A stretch of 64,000 bases of DNA from Paracrocinitomix sp039939375 (GCA_039939375.1 JBDVJO010000006.1:62001-126000); one strand, 5' to 3'. Positions 47,704-57,047 are shown, counted from the first letter of the stretch. Notes: generated from the sequence alone by a model not told the origin. Made by a program: numbers and translations.

Positions 47704-49443
47704 CTACCTCCTTCTTCTTCTCTCTCTTGAAGCGTATTTTCCTTTACCAGAATTTCCGCCTCCGCTGTAGTTTCCTCCGCCTGATCTTCTTTTGCTTCGG
47801 TTTCCTCCACCTCCGCTATTTCCTTTTTTTGTTTGTTCAACATTCATTTTCTTTCCTTCGTAATCAACGTTTTGAAGTTTACTTAAGATTACATCTGTAG
47901 ATTCTTTATCTGCATCAAAGAATGAAAAGTTTTTAAGGATATCAATTTTACCAATTGAGCCTTTGTTCACGTTAGTGTTGTCACAAATCATTCTTAATAA
48001 AGCACCAGAGTTTAATCCGTCTTTATCTCCAAGATTAACAAAGAATCTGTTCTTGTTATCATCATCTCTATCTCTTCTTTTTCTTCCACCATCACGTCCG
48101 CTATCTCTGCTTGATGAAGCATCTGCATCTAAGTTTCTAGATTTAGAATAATAGCTCAATATTTTGTTGAATTCTGAAGAAACAAATTTTTCAACCAACT
48201 CTTCTTTGGTGAAATCTTCAAATTTCTCCATGACGATTGGCATGTATTTTTTAATTCCTTCTTTGTCTACTTCAACGCCAGACATTTTATCTGCTAAGTT
48301 CAATAATTGTTTTTCACAAATTTGATCAGGAGTAGGTAGTTTTTGATGCGCGAATGAGGTATTGATTATTTTTTCAATCGTACTCAATTTTCTTCCTTCT
48401 CTTGAACCTGTAATTGCCACAGAGATTCCTTTTTTACCAGCACGAGCTGTTCTACCCGATCGGTGTGTATAATTCTCAACTTCTTCCGGAAGTTTATAGT
48501 GAATTACGTGAGTAATATCATCCACATCAATTCCTCTAGCGGCAACATCTGTAGCCACTAAAATTTGAAGGGTTTTGTTACGGAATTTACCCATAACTCT
48601 ATCTCTTTGTTGTTGTGATAAATCACCGTGTAATGGTTCAGCGCTATATCCGTCAGCCATTAACTTATCAGCAACTTCGGCCGTATCTCTTCTAGTTCGG
48701 CAGAAAACCACACCATAAATGTCAGGATTGTAATCCAACAATCTTTTTAATGCTGGATACCTATCTCTATCTTTTACCACATAAGCGTGGTGCTCAATAT
48801 TTTTATTTCCTTCGTTTTTACCTCCAACTGTAATTTCAAACGGATCCGTCATGTAGTTCTTTGCAATTCTCGCCACTTCTTTAGGCATAGTCGCAGAGAA
48901 TAACCAAACACATTTTTCTTCTGGTGTTTTACTTAAAATAGTATCAATATCTTCTTTGAATCCCATGTTCAGCATTTCATCTGCCTCATCTAGAATTACC
49001 GTATCGATTTCACTTAATTTTACTTTTCTTCTGTTAATTAAATCAACAAGTCTTCCTGGGGTTGCAACAATTACTTGCGCTCCCTTTTCAATTTGTCTGA
49101 TTTGTTTCATGATGTCAGTTCCACCATAAACAGAAACCACATTTAAACCTTTAATGTTTTTAGAGTAAGATTCTAAATCATTAGCGATTTGTATGCATAA
49201 CTCACGTGTTGGACAAATAATTAGCCCTTGCGTATGTTTTGTTGTTGGATCTACATAGTGCACTAGTGGTAAACCAAAAGCAGCAGTTTTACCTGTTCCA
49301 GTAGATGCTAATCCAATTAAATCGCTTGGATCAGTTAATAAATGTGGAATTGATTGTTGTTGAATAGGTGTAGGTTCTACAAATCCTATTTCTGTGATCG
49401 CTGAAAGAATGTTTTCAGACAGACCAAGTTCTTGAAATGTCAT
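47704..49443 (-). CDS. DEAD-box RNA helicase with DbpA-type C-terminal domain
   Basis: A 579-residue ATP-dependent RNA helicase. The Q motif (FVEPTPIQQQSIP), motif I ASTGTGKT, PTRELCIQ, TPGR, DEAD and SAT are all visible. So are the C-terminal helicase motifs (ARGIDVDD, HRSGRTARAG). A DbpA-like RNA-binding domain (RFFVNLGDKDGLNSGALLRMICDNTNVNKG) follows, and the tail is rich in Gly, Arg and Lys (about residues 540-579). It resembles DeaD/CsdA helicases involved in cold-shock response and ribosome assembly. It has a leader of about 107 nt, which suits cold-shock regulation. The exact RNA target is unknown. Confidence 0.95.
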   Translation of the reverse strand: MTFQELGLSENILSAITEIGFVEPTPIQQQSIPHLLTDPSDLIGLASTGTGKTAAFGLPLVHYVDPTTKHTQGLIICPTRELCIQIANDLESYSKNIKGLNVVSVYGGTDIMKQIRQIEKGAQVIVATPGRLVDLINRRKVKLSEIDTVILDEADEMLNMGFKEDIDTILSKTPEEKCVWLFSATMPKEVARIAKNYMTDPFEITVGGKNEGNKNIEHHAYVVKDRDRYPALKRLLDYNPDIYGVVFCRTRRDTAEVADKLMADGYSAEPLHGDLSQQQRDRVMGKFRNKTLQILVATDVAARGIDVDDITHVIHYKLPEEVENYTHRSGRTARAGKKGISVAITGSREGRKLSTIEKIINTSFAHQKLPTPDQICEKQLLNLADKMSGVEVDKEGIKKYMPIVMEKFEDFTKEELVEKFVSSEFNKILSYYSKSRNLDADASSSRDSGRDGGRKRRDRDDDNKNRFFVNLGDKDGLNSGALLRMICDNTNVNKGSIGKIDILKNFSFFDADKESTDVILSKLQNVDYEGKKMNVEQTKKGNSGGGGNRSKRRSGGGNYSGGGNSGKGKYASRERRRRR

Positions 49444-49555
49444 AATAATATATTTAGTTAAGCTCCCCTTAGTCCAATCTCAATCCTATTATCCCAATCC
49501 TTTTTGGGACCCAACTAAATACGACAGAATCGAAATCGACTCGAAAAATTTTGTG

Positions 49556-49563
49556 CAAAGGTA
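49556..49563 (-). promoter_or_regulatory. -7 box (TACCTTTG) of the DEAD-box helicase gene
   Basis: The minus-strand sequence TACCTTTG fits the TAnnTTTG consensus. A transcript would start near 49550 and carry a 5' leader of about 107 nt. No TTG is present at the -33 distance, so the assignment is moderate. Confidence 0.5.
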
Positions 49564-49778
49564 CGTACTCTGCATTAATAAAAGCTAATTTTTGTTGATT
49601 TTACTGTTATTCAGGGTAATAGTTACGATAAGTGCACAGTTTTAGCAGATGAATTTAAGATGGGCGTTACTAATTCGTTCATTTTCATTGGGTTAAAATT
49701 CGGCTTTTACTGAAAAAATGCATGCAAAGAATGAAAGGGTTAATAACTGTTAACTGTTGGCAATAAAATAGGGAGGTA

Positions 49779-49809
49779 TTGACTGAAAGTTTTAAAAATG
49801 GTATTTTTG
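49779..49809 (+). promoter_or_regulatory. Promoter of the M23-LysM hydrolase gene
   Basis: TTG (49779-49781), 20 nt, then TATTTTTG (49802-49809) match the Bacteroidota consensus fully. The ATG follows at 49832, giving a leader of about 16 nt. Confidence 0.72.
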
Positions 49810-49831
49810 CCCACAAACAAAGAAAGCATAC

Positions 49832-50785
49832 ATGAAAAAGCTTGTTGGATTAGTGTTATTTATTACTTGCGTAACTTCCTCATTTGCACAACCGGGAGTT
49901 CCGATAGATACTTTAGATACACCAGATGGGAAGATGTTTATTTACGCGAACAGAACGTGGGAATATGAAAAGGATCGAACTTTTGACGGCATCCTTTGTC
50001 CTGATATAGATGAATTGGTAAAGACAGATAGCAATTTTCTTTACAAGTCATACTGGAAAACAGACGCAACGATCACTTGTACTTCAAATGAAGTAGAGAA
50101 TATGAAAGATACTCTATGGCTTTGCGCGATAGATACGGCTCATAGTGGTTATGCGATTCCTTTTGAAGGTAGAATTACTTCAAGATACGGATGGCGTCAT
50201 GGTAGAAATCACAATGGAATCGATATTGATTTAGAAACAGGTGATACAGTGAGGGCAGCTTTTGACGGCGTAGTAAGATATTCTCAAATGCATGATGGCG
50301 GATTTGGAAATTTGATAATCATTAGACATTATAACGGTTTAGAGACATATTATGCACACAATTCTAAATTGATGGTGGCACCTAACCAAGAGGTAAAAGC
50401 AGGTGAACCTATTTCTTTAGGAGGGAACACTGGTAGGTCTACTGGTTCACATTTGCATTTTGAAGTCCGTTTTTACGATAATCCAATTAATCCTGAAAAC
50501 TTATTCAACTTTGAAGAGAAGTACGTAGATGATAACTTACTAGTTCATTCAGGTATTTTCAGACCAGGGTCATCAAGACACAGTTCTCATTCAAGTAATA
50601 ATATTGGAGGAAGTTCTAGTTATAAAATTGATAAATCTTCAAGAACTCATAAAGTACGAAGCGGAGATTCACTCTATGGTATTTCGTTAAAGTATGGAGT
50701 TTCTCTAGGCCAAATATATCGCATGAATGGCTTGAATGAAAATTCAATTTTACAGATAGGTCAAATTATTAAGGTAAAGCCATAA
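49832..50785 (+). CDS. Secreted M23 peptidoglycan endopeptidase with LysM domain
   Basis: A 317-residue protein with a signal peptide (residues 1-19, ending SSFAQ). An N-terminal region of unknown role (about 20-105) precedes the M23/LytM catalytic domain. Its zinc ligands are H and D in GRNHNGIDIDLETGD and the HLH of GSHLHFEVRF. A C-terminal LysM motif (HKVRSGDSLYGISLKYGVSLGQIYRMNGLN) binds peptidoglycan. It probably cleaves cross-bridges during growth or division; the LysM tail targets it to the cell wall. It has its own promoter at 49779-49809. Confidence 0.93.
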   Translation: MKKLVGLVLFITCVTSSFAQPGVPIDTLDTPDGKMFIYANRTWEYEKDRTFDGILCPDIDELVKTDSNFLYKSYWKTDATITCTSNEVENMKDTLWLCAIDTAHSGYAIPFEGRITSRYGWRHGRNHNGIDIDLETGDTVRAAFDGVVRYSQMHDGGFGNLIIIRHYNGLETYYAHNSKLMVAPNQEVKAGEPISLGGNTGRSTGSHLHFEVRFYDNPINPENLFNFEEKYVDDNLLVHSGIFRPGSSRHSSHSSNNIGGSSSYKIDKSSRTHKVRSGDSLYGISLKYGVSLGQIYRMNGLNENSILQIGQIIKVKP

Positions 50786-50888
50786 GTTTCGTTAAAACGG
50801 TTTAGTAGGATAAAACCCTACTTTCGTCACTTGTTTTTAGAGATTAATAGAAAATGATTTACTATCTTTCTTCCTCTAAAAATAATTT

Positions 50889-52238
50889 ATGTCATTTTTT
50901 AATAAGATGTTTGGTGGAGGCAAAGAAACGTCTCAACCAACCGCTGCAGGATCAGCTACGAAAGTTGGTTCATCTAGCAAACTTGCTTCTTTCGGTAGAT
51001 ATACCGATATCAATAAAAGCAAAACTCAAGTAGAATTTTGGAAAAAAGCCAATGATCAATTTAAGGCCAAAGATTATATCAATGCCTTTGAATCTTTCTT
51101 TGCTTATTTGAGAGATGATTCTGTTGACAATGTTCGATTTCAAAAAACTGGAGATACTATTTCGTTTGAAATCACTCAAGGATCTAAGGTGATTAAGGGA
51201 ACTGCAGATCAGCATAGATTTTATGCAGAGGCACCTATTGTTCAAATGGATACTCCAAGTATTCCGGTTATGCGAAAACTGATGTCTATCAATTATGCGT
51301 TGAATTATTCAAAGTTTGCCATGAAAGACAATGTGCTTGTTATGAAATTTAGCTCGCATACCATTGATGCTTCACCCGGGAAATTATATGATGCACTTAA
51401 GGAGTTGGCTAAAAAAGCCGACCAACAAGATGATTTGTTAATTCAAGAGTTTTCTTCTTTGAAGGAGTTTGAAACAGACAGTATCATTAATTTATCACCA
51501 GAAATTCAAGAAGCTAAATACGATTATTTAGTAGGAATGATTTTGGGTACAAAAGAAGAGATAGCAAAGCATGAACCCGAGTTTATGTCAGGGGGAATTG
51601 CGTATCTGCTATTGAATCTTACCTATAAGATTGATTATTTGATTTGCCCTCAAGGAAGGTTGACGGATGCTTTAGAGCGTATTCAGCACATGTTCTTTGC
51701 CAAAAACAACATGACGACTAAAGAAAGAAATGATCAGATTATTGAAGAGTTTGATAAAATTGTTGCCATGCCAAAAGAAGCTGTTTTAGAAGGGATTTAT
51801 GATGTGAAATGTACTTTTGCGTTGGCTAATGCTGCTAACCACAAAACCGTTATGGACTTCATGTTTAAAGAGCGTGAAAAAATTGGTTGGTATAGGGATA
51901 ATAATTATCCGCAAATGGTTGAGGCCATTTATAGTTATATGATTTCTTATTCGTATTTCAATTACGGAATGGTTTATCCTGTTACAAACTTATTAAATGT
52001 AACAATGGCCGTTATGAACGCCGATTTCTACGAAAAATGTGGATCTTCTCCTAAATTGATAAATGGAGGAGTATTAGATGCTGCCTTAATTACTAAAGAG
52101 ATCAATGCCATAATTGCAGAAGCAAGACAAGATTTTCCGAGTATCGCTTTGAATACAGGAACTTTAAATTTTTCAACTATTCCAACTTTCATAGATAGCC
52201 TGATTCTTGAAATGGATAAATTAAACTTATCTAAATAA
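50889..52238 (+). CDS. Hypothetical protein with YbjN-like region, paired with the downstream protease
   Basis: A 449-residue cytoplasmic protein with no signal peptide. The N-terminus is low-complexity and Ser/Gly-rich (MSFFNKMFGGGKETSQPT). Residues 75-190 look like a YbjN/CesT-type chaperone fold: FEITQGSKVIKGTAD, IPVMRKLMSINYALNYSKFAMKDNVLVMKFS, then a helix beginning YDALKELAKKADQQDD. A matching module ends the next gene. The remaining C-terminal half is mainly helical and not recognised. The gap to the next gene is 6 nt, so the two probably work together. The fold call is from pattern only and needs structural support. Confidence 0.6.
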   Translation: MSFFNKMFGGGKETSQPTAAGSATKVGSSSKLASFGRYTDINKSKTQVEFWKKANDQFKAKDYINAFESFFAYLRDDSVDNVRFQKTGDTISFEITQGSKVIKGTADQHRFYAEAPIVQMDTPSIPVMRKLMSINYALNYSKFAMKDNVLVMKFSSHTIDASPGKLYDALKELAKKADQQDDLLIQEFSSLKEFETDSIINLSPEIQEAKYDYLVGMILGTKEEIAKHEPEFMSGGIAYLLLNLTYKIDYLICPQGRLTDALERIQHMFFAKNNMTTKERNDQIIEEFDKIVAMPKEAVLEGIYDVKCTFALANAANHKTVMDFMFKEREKIGWYRDNNYPQMVEAIYSYMISYSYFNYGMVYPVTNLLNVTMAVMNADFYEKCGSSPKLINGGVLDAALITKEINAIIAEARQDFPSIALNTGTLNFSTIPTFIDSLILEMDKLNLSK

Positions 52239-52244
52239 ATTACC

Positions 52245-53333
52245 ATGGAAGCTATAATAAACGACTATAAAGATGTTATTGTGCAAATCCACACACCAGG
52301 TGGATCAGGTACAGGTTTCATAGTAAGAGACCAAAATTTAATTGTAACGAATAGACATGTTATTCAAGGAAATCAAGAGGTTATCATTAGAGGAGAAAAC
52401 TTTAAGAAAACCTTGACGGATGTAATTTATTCAGATGCTTTAAATGATATTGCATTTTTGAAGATTCCTGAGTCACTTCAAACGGATAGGCAAATTACCA
52501 TTTCAAACGAATTGGTGAATGCTGGTCAACAAATTATTGCGATAGGACATCCTCTTGGGTTGAGATTTACTGCTACTCAAGGTATTATTTCAAAATCTGA
52601 ACGAAAATTTAATAATGTCGATTACATTCAAGTAGATGCAGCCATCAATCCTGGAAACAGTGGAGGGCCGCTAATCAATGAACGTGGAGAAGTGGTTGGA
52701 GTTAATACTTTTATTTATAGAGATGGAGAGAGTTTAGGATTTGCCTTACCGTCTACCACCTTGAATGAAATTTTAAGAGAATACGGTGAAAATATGAATG
52801 GCCAACGCGCCTCAAAATGTCCTTCTTGTACTAATTTGGTTACCCAAGAAACTTTAACGGATGGCTATTGTCCAAGTTGCGGGAACAAGTTTGATTTATC
52901 AGAATTTGACACGAAGGAATATACACCTGAAGGCGTTTCTAAAACTATGGAAGATATTCTAGCCGCAGTAGGAGTAGATGTAAAACTATCACGTGTTGGA
53001 AAATCTGCCTGGGATATAGAGGAGGGGAGTGCGTTGATTAAAATCACGCATAATTTGAAAAATAGATTCATTTATTGTGATGCCGTTTTAGGTTCGTTGC
53101 CCAAACAAAACATAGGAGATTTATATGCTTATATGTTGAAAGAAAATTACGATTTAGAGTGTTTGTCTTTCTCGGTGAATAAGCAAAACATTATGCTGAG
53201 CACAATTATCTATGATGCTGATTTGAATTCAGAATCAGGAAAAGAGATTTTGGGAGAATTAATTAAGAAAGCTGATGAATATGACAATTTCATGGCAGAC
53301 ACCTATGGAATGGAGTTAGCAGAACATATTTAA
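52245..53333 (+). CDS. Trypsin-like serine protease with zinc ribbon and YbjN-like C-terminus
   Basis: A 362-residue protein with no signal peptide. The chymotrypsin-fold catalytic triad is complete: His in VTNRHVIQ (about residue 38), Asp in ALNDIAFLKI (about 66), and Ser in PGNSGGPL (about 139). Residues 185-225 form a zinc ribbon with C-x2-C pairs (CPSCTNLV and CPSCGNKF). The C-terminal 130 residues again resemble the YbjN/CesT fold, with IGDLYAYMLKENYDLECLSFSVNKQNIMLSTIIYD. The combination of DegP/S1C-type protease, zinc ribbon and chaperone-like module in the cytoplasm is unusual. Regulated proteolysis is a reasonable guess. It forms an operon with the upstream gene and ends at a terminator. 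Confidence 0.78.
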   Translation: MEAIINDYKDVIVQIHTPGGSGTGFIVRDQNLIVTNRHVIQGNQEVIIRGENFKKTLTDVIYSDALNDIAFLKIPESLQTDRQITISNELVNAGQQIIAIGHPLGLRFTATQGIISKSERKFNNVDYIQVDAAINPGNSGGPLINERGEVVGVNTFIYRDGESLGFALPSTTLNEILREYGENMNGQRASKCPSCTNLVTQETLTDGYCPSCGNKFDLSEFDTKEYTPEGVSKTMEDILAAVGVDVKLSRVGKSAWDIEEGSALIKITHNLKNRFIYCDAVLGSLPKQNIGDLYAYMLKENYDLECLSFSVNKQNIMLSTIIYDADLNSESGKEILGELIKKADEYDNFMADTYGMELAEHI

Positions 53334-53351
53334 AAACCGTTAACCAGAAGC

Positions 53352-53391
53352 GCCCCTCTTTGATTGTTTATAGATTGGAGAGGGGCTTTTT
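53352..53391 (+). terminator. Rho-independent terminator of the protease operon
   Basis: An 8-bp GC-rich stem (GCCCCTCT at 53352-53359 with AGAGGGGC at 53379-53386) is separated by 19 nt and followed by five T residues. It lies 18 nt after the protease stop. Confidence 0.82.
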
Positions 53392-53393
53392 GT

Positions 53394-53879
53394 TTAATCA
53401 AACATTAATTGCCAGAAACCAACATCAAGCCATTGATCAAATTTGTAGCCTACTTTTTCAAAGTGGGCTACTTTTTTAAACCCAAATTTTTCGTGTAATA
53501 TAACGCTACCCTCATTCGGAAGTGTGATTCCGCCAATAGCAGATTTTAATCCTTGAGCTTTCATTTCTGCAAGTAGCTGAGTGTACAATTGTGATGCGAT
53601 TCCTTTTTTGAAATGATCTTTATGAATGTAAACACTGGCTTCAGATGAAAATCGATAAGCCACACGCGTTCTGAAAATACCGGCATAGGCATAGCCCAAT
53701 ATTTTTCCTTCTTCTTCAAAAACCAAATAGGGATATGTTTTTAGAATATCCAAAATGCGTTGACGGAAATCTTCAACCGTAACTAAGGTGGTTTCAAAAG
53801 TTACCGTGCTGGTTTTTACGTAGTAATTATAGATGTCTACTATTTGCTCGGCATCTGCAGGTGTCGCTTTTCTGATCAT
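53394..53879 (-). CDS. GNAT-family N-acetyltransferase (phosphinothricin acetyltransferase-like)
   Basis: A 161-residue GNAT enzyme. It begins MIRKATPADAEQIVDIYNYYVKTSTVTFET, the characteristic N-terminus of the PAT/MnaT group that acetylates amino groups of L-phosphinothricin or methionine derivatives. The acetyl-CoA loop is KDHFKKGIASQLYTQLL (about residues 81-97), with a matching Q/R-x-x-G-x-A/G pattern. Most of these enzymes in environmental bacteria use methionine sulfoximine or related compounds. A candidate -7 box (TAATTTTG, 53890-53897) overlaps the end of the upstream glycosyltransferase gene, so this gene may be expressed both separately and by read-through. Confidence 0.85.
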   Translation of the reverse strand: MIRKATPADAEQIVDIYNYYVKTSTVTFETTLVTVEDFRQRILDILKTYPYLVFEEEGKILGYAYAGIFRTRVAYRFSSEASVYIHKDHFKKGIASQLYTQLLAEMKAQGLKSAIGGITLPNEGSVILHEKFGFKKVAHFEKVGYKFDQWLDVGFWQLMFD

Positions 53880-53894
53880 AAGGTAAGGACAAAA

Positions 53895-55082
53895 TTAAAT
53901 ATTCTCATAAAATTCAATCCATTTGGCCTTTATCGTTTCTGCTCCGAATCTTTTTTTGATATCAGCTTTAATGCTTTCATCTTGGTAAGAAGTATAATCT
54001 ACGGCCATCTGTTCAATTGCATTTGCAAGTTGGTCAGCGTTTCTGGGCGCTATCAATAAACCGTTTTTGTCATTGATAAATTCTTCGGGTCCTCCGCACT
54101 TAGTTGAAATGACAGGTTTTCCGCATATCAATGCTTCAGCTGAAGTCATTCCAAAAGTTTCAAAATTTGAATTGCAAACATAAAAGTCACAATGATGAAA
54201 AGCCTTCAGAACTTCGGCATGATCAAGTCTTCCTTTACAGTCTATGAAATTATCTAGGTTGAGGTCTGAAATCATTTTACTAATCAGCGCTTCATCTGGA
54301 CCACCGCCAATTATTGTTAACCTCAGATTGGAATTGTTTTTTAATGCCTTTTTGAAGGCCATGATTAGTCCCGAAAAGTTTTTTACTTCATCTGCTATGT
54401 CACCAACTGACAGTATTTCTATGTAATCAGAACTTTCATGCGCTGATTCAGGAACAGCTGTAAATTCAATCAAATTGGGAATTAAGACATTCTCAAATCC
54501 GGTGTTTTCTTTGAATTTCTCTTGAAGTAGTGCACTAACTGTAGATATACCTGCTGACTTGGATAATACTTGTTTGTATAAAGCCAAGTCTGTGGCATTT
54601 TTTTTAGCAAATTCTCCATTTATATGCCCTGACCAATGTTCGGTAATCACGAATGGAGTCCCTTTTCGTTTAAATTCTAAAGCTAAGAATGCCGACCTGT
54701 ATGGAACATGCACATGGCAGAGATCCGGAGTAAAGTGGCTATCTTTTAAGCCTAATCGTTGAGCTAACTTATACCTTCTGGCATTGACGATTTTTCTTAA
54801 TGGTGATACTGATTGTCTATAATAAATAATGCGTTCAACAAATCCATTTGATGTGGATTGCTCAAATTCAAATTTCTCCTGCTGGCCTTCAACTCCTTGA
54901 ACGTAAATAACCATCAAGTTGTAATCATCTCTCATTAAAACGGCCTGCCGTTGAATAAAAGTCCCGAGTTGAATATCCGTTTTATTTGGATACCATCTCG
55001 GGAGAATTAATATGTTTTTTTTCTTAGTCAAAACTGTCGTAGCGTCTTCTTTCCTCTTTGCATTCAGTGCATCTAAATCCAT
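53895..55082 (-). CDS. GT4-family glycosyltransferase
   Basis: A retaining GT-B glycosyltransferase of about 395 residues. An N-terminal domain (NILILPRWYPNKTDIQLGTFIQRQ) is followed by a C-terminal nucleotide-sugar domain with VGDIADEVKNFSGLIMAF and the E-x7-E motif FETFGMTSAEALICGKPVIS. The first ATG (55082) adds a short N-terminal extension; TTG at 55031, overlapping the PspC stop by eight bases, would give the usual family start. Either way it is coupled to the PspC gene. The sugar and acceptor are unknown; surface polysaccharide synthesis is likely. Confidence 0.83.
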   Translation of the reverse strand: MDLDALNAKRKEDATTVLTKKKNILILPRWYPNKTDIQLGTFIQRQAVLMRDDYNLMVIYVQGVEGQQEKFEFEQSTSNGFVERIIYYRQSVSPLRKIVNARRYKLAQRLGLKDSHFTPDLCHVHVPYRSAFLALEFKRKGTPFVITEHWSGHINGEFAKKNATDLALYKQVLSKSAGISTVSALLQEKFKENTGFENVLIPNLIEFTAVPESAHESSDYIEILSVGDIADEVKNFSGLIMAFKKALKNNSNLRLTIIGGGPDEALISKMISDLNLDNFIDCKGRLDHAEVLKAFHHCDFYVCNSNFETFGMTSAEALICGKPVISTKCGGPEEFINDKNGLLIAPRNADQLANAIEQMAVDYTSYQDESIKADIKKRFGAETIKAKWIEFYENI

Positions 55083-56646
55083 CTGAAGAAACGGTCCATG
55101 TTGTGTTCGCAAAGATTTCGTTGTAACGGTAATAATCGTCTTCAACTTCTACCAAAATACGATCAATGTTCTTTCCAAATTTAACCTTTTTACCAATCGG
55201 AACTTGGATTTCTACGATTACGCGCTGGTTTCTTAAACGTTCTTCTTTATCTATGGTGAAGTACGGTGCTAAAACAAGTTTATTGTTGGTAGTTGAAATA
55301 TCATATTTTATTTGCTCGGCTTTATGAATCGCTTCTTTATGATAGAGTCCGTTACTGCTTTTGTACAAGACCACATTGAAGTCAGAACTGTCTGCTTTAT
55401 CAACAATTCTTAATTCAGGATACCCTAAGTGAACGTTCTTTTCTTCAACTTTTAAAAGTTCTGAGTAATTCCAGACATTGTTGTATTCAATGAAGTTTGA
55501 AAAAATATCGTCTTCGGCAACATCAATGGTTAGGACATTTGTGGAATCAACTTGAACTGGAACTTCGTAGTCAATATCAACTTCATTTCTGAAGTTCATT
55601 CCCAGTTCTATGCCAGTAAGAACTAAAGTTCCAACTGCTAAAAACCAGATAATTGTCCCTGTGATTGCCATTTTTTTGAATTTCGTTTTCACACTGAATA
55701 GCAGTTTCACACCGGTAACGATAATAGAAATAATTGGAATTAGCGTTACCAAGATTATAGCGAAGAATACCAAGCTTGACCTGCCATCAGGATAAATGAT
55801 TCCGAGTAATGTTGGTAGGTCTTCAATTTGCTCTGACCCTACTAAGGGCAATATTCCGGTATCACCAAATAAGATTATCGTTAATACAAGCAAAGCAAAC
55901 ACGCCCCCAATTGTGAAGGCAATTCCTATGATTTTGGAAAGAGAAGCAGCAAGTTGTGAAGAGGCTTTAACACCAGAATCTACTGCTTTTTTGAAATTAG
56001 CTTTTGTAGATTTAGCACCTTCTTTTACGCCTGTTTTCATGCCTTTAACATGATCCTTAATGGAATCTAACGTGACAGGTTCGCCTTGCATTTCTAATAT
56101 CTCGGCAGTTGTTTTTGCTTCAGGGATTACAATCCATAAAATTATATAAAGAAGAATTCCAGATCCCCCCAGAATAACGAGTAAGATGAATGCTATTTTA
56201 ACTAATATTGGGTCGATTCCGAAAAACCAACCTAATCCGGTGCATACGCCTCCTACAGATCCATTTTTTTCATCTCTGTAAAGTCTTCTCTTATTGGAGA
56301 AGTGAACCTTTTCAGATTCGTTTACGTCTTCAGCTTCTACAAATTCAGCTTCATCCGTTGCATTAAAACTTTCAGCGCTATCTTCAGAAACGTAATCTTC
56401 AGGAGCTCCCATGATGTCCATGATATCTTGGATGTCACTTTCTATGATGACTTCTTTTCTATCCGATATTTTTTCATGGAATAATTCAGCAATTCGAGCT
56501 TCAATATCAGCCATGATGTCGTCACAATCTTCTTCATTTTTGAAGTTTGTTTTGATAGAATCCAAGTAACGATTTAGCTTTTCAAAGGCTTGTTCTTCGA
56601 TATTAAAAACGAAACCAGCTATGTTGATTGAAATTGTCTTGTTCAT
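55024..56646 (-). CDS. PspC-domain envelope stress protein
   Basis: A 540-residue protein. The N-terminal cytoplasmic domain (about residues 1-120) is acidic. The PspC signature (RLYRDEKNGSVGGVCTGLGWFFGIDPILVKIAFILLVILGG) begins near residue 125 and is followed by several transmembrane helices. A large extracytoplasmic C-terminal region ends RRYDSFD. PspC proteins sense membrane stress; the paired PadR regulator 8 nt upstream is a common Bacteroidota arrangement. The operator upstream of padR controls both. The C-terminal domain is of unknown function. Confidence 0.9.
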   Translation of the reverse strand: MNKTISINIAGFVFNIEEQAFEKLNRYLDSIKTNFKNEEDCDDIMADIEARIAELFHEKISDRKEVIIESDIQDIMDIMGAPEDYVSEDSAESFNATDEAEFVEAEDVNESEKVHFSNKRRLYRDEKNGSVGGVCTGLGWFFGIDPILVKIAFILLVILGGSGILLYIILWIVIPEAKTTAEILEMQGEPVTLDSIKDHVKGMKTGVKEGAKSTKANFKKAVDSGVKASSQLAASLSKIIGIAFTIGGVFALLVLTIILFGDTGILPLVGSEQIEDLPTLLGIIYPDGRSSLVFFAIILVTLIPIISIIVTGVKLLFSVKTKFKKMAITGTIIWFLAVGTLVLTGIELGMNFRNEVDIDYEVPVQVDSTNVLTIDVAEDDIFSNFIEYNNVWNYSELLKVEEKNVHLGYPELRIVDKADSSDFNVVLYKSSNGLYHKEAIHKAEQIKYDISTTNNKLVLAPYFTIDKEERLRNQRVIVEIQVPIGKKVKFGKNIDRILVEVEDDYYRYNEIFANTTWTVSSDGFRCTECKEERRRYDSFD

Positions 56647-56654
56647 TTTCTTAA

Positions 56655-56978
56655 TTATTTAGAAATGAGTTGCACTGCTTCTTGCAATTCGTTCCATGTT
56701 GTCTTTAATTCAGTTAAAAATGCTTCACCTTTTTCGGTTAGGCTGTAATATTTTCTTGGTGGACCAGAAGATGACTCTACCCAATTGTACTGTAGTAGTT
56801 CCGCATTTTTTAAGCGGGTTAGCAATGGGTAAAGTGTTCCTTCCACCACGATCAGTTTGGCTTCTTTCAGCTCCTGAATAATATCAGAAGGGTAGGCCTC
56901 TCTTTTTGAGAGCACGGTGAGAATACAGTATTCAAGAATACCTTTTCGCATTTGTGCTTTGGTGTTTTCTACTTTCAT
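56655..56978 (-). CDS. PadR-family transcriptional regulator
   Basis: A 107-residue winged-helix regulator. The DNA-binding region begins QMRKGILEYCILTVLSKREAYPSDIIQELKEAKLIVVEGTLYPLLTRLKNAELL (about residues 9-62), with the wing RKYYSLTEKGEAFL after it. It is of normal PadR length. Family members repress their own operon until a ligand or stress signal relieves them. It lies immediately upstream of the PspC gene. A 15-bp perfect palindrome overlapping its promoter is the likely operator. The signal is unknown. Confidence 0.92.
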   Translation of the reverse strand: MKVENTKAQMRKGILEYCILTVLSKREAYPSDIIQELKEAKLIVVEGTLYPLLTRLKNAELLQYNWVESSSGPPRKYYSLTEKGEAFLTELKTTWNELQEAVQLISK

Positions 56979-57047
56979 GTTCGATTTTTAGACTGAAAAA
57001 AAGATGTGCACCTCTTTCATTCAAAAATTTATTTTGTTGTTTCGAGA

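Larger units (their letters stand above)
49444..49831. other. Intergenic region between divergent helicase and M23-LysM genes
   Basis: This 388-nt stretch holds no convincing ORF. It contains the minus-strand helicase -7 box and leader, the plus-strand promoter of the hydrolase gene, and a short hairpin (TCCCAA at 49492-49497 with TTGGGA at 49504-49509) within the helicase leader. I see no RNA gene or repeat beyond these. Confidence 0.6.

Noticed and set aside
49611..49780. Possible small RNA or extra gene in the helicase-hydrolase spacer
   Set aside because: No stable hairpin with a T-run and no ORF with a plausible start were found outside the promoter regions.
50804..50822. Short inverted repeat (AGTAGG/CCTACT) after the M23-LysM gene
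   Set aside because: The stem is only 6 bp and lacks a T-run, so a terminator call is not supported.
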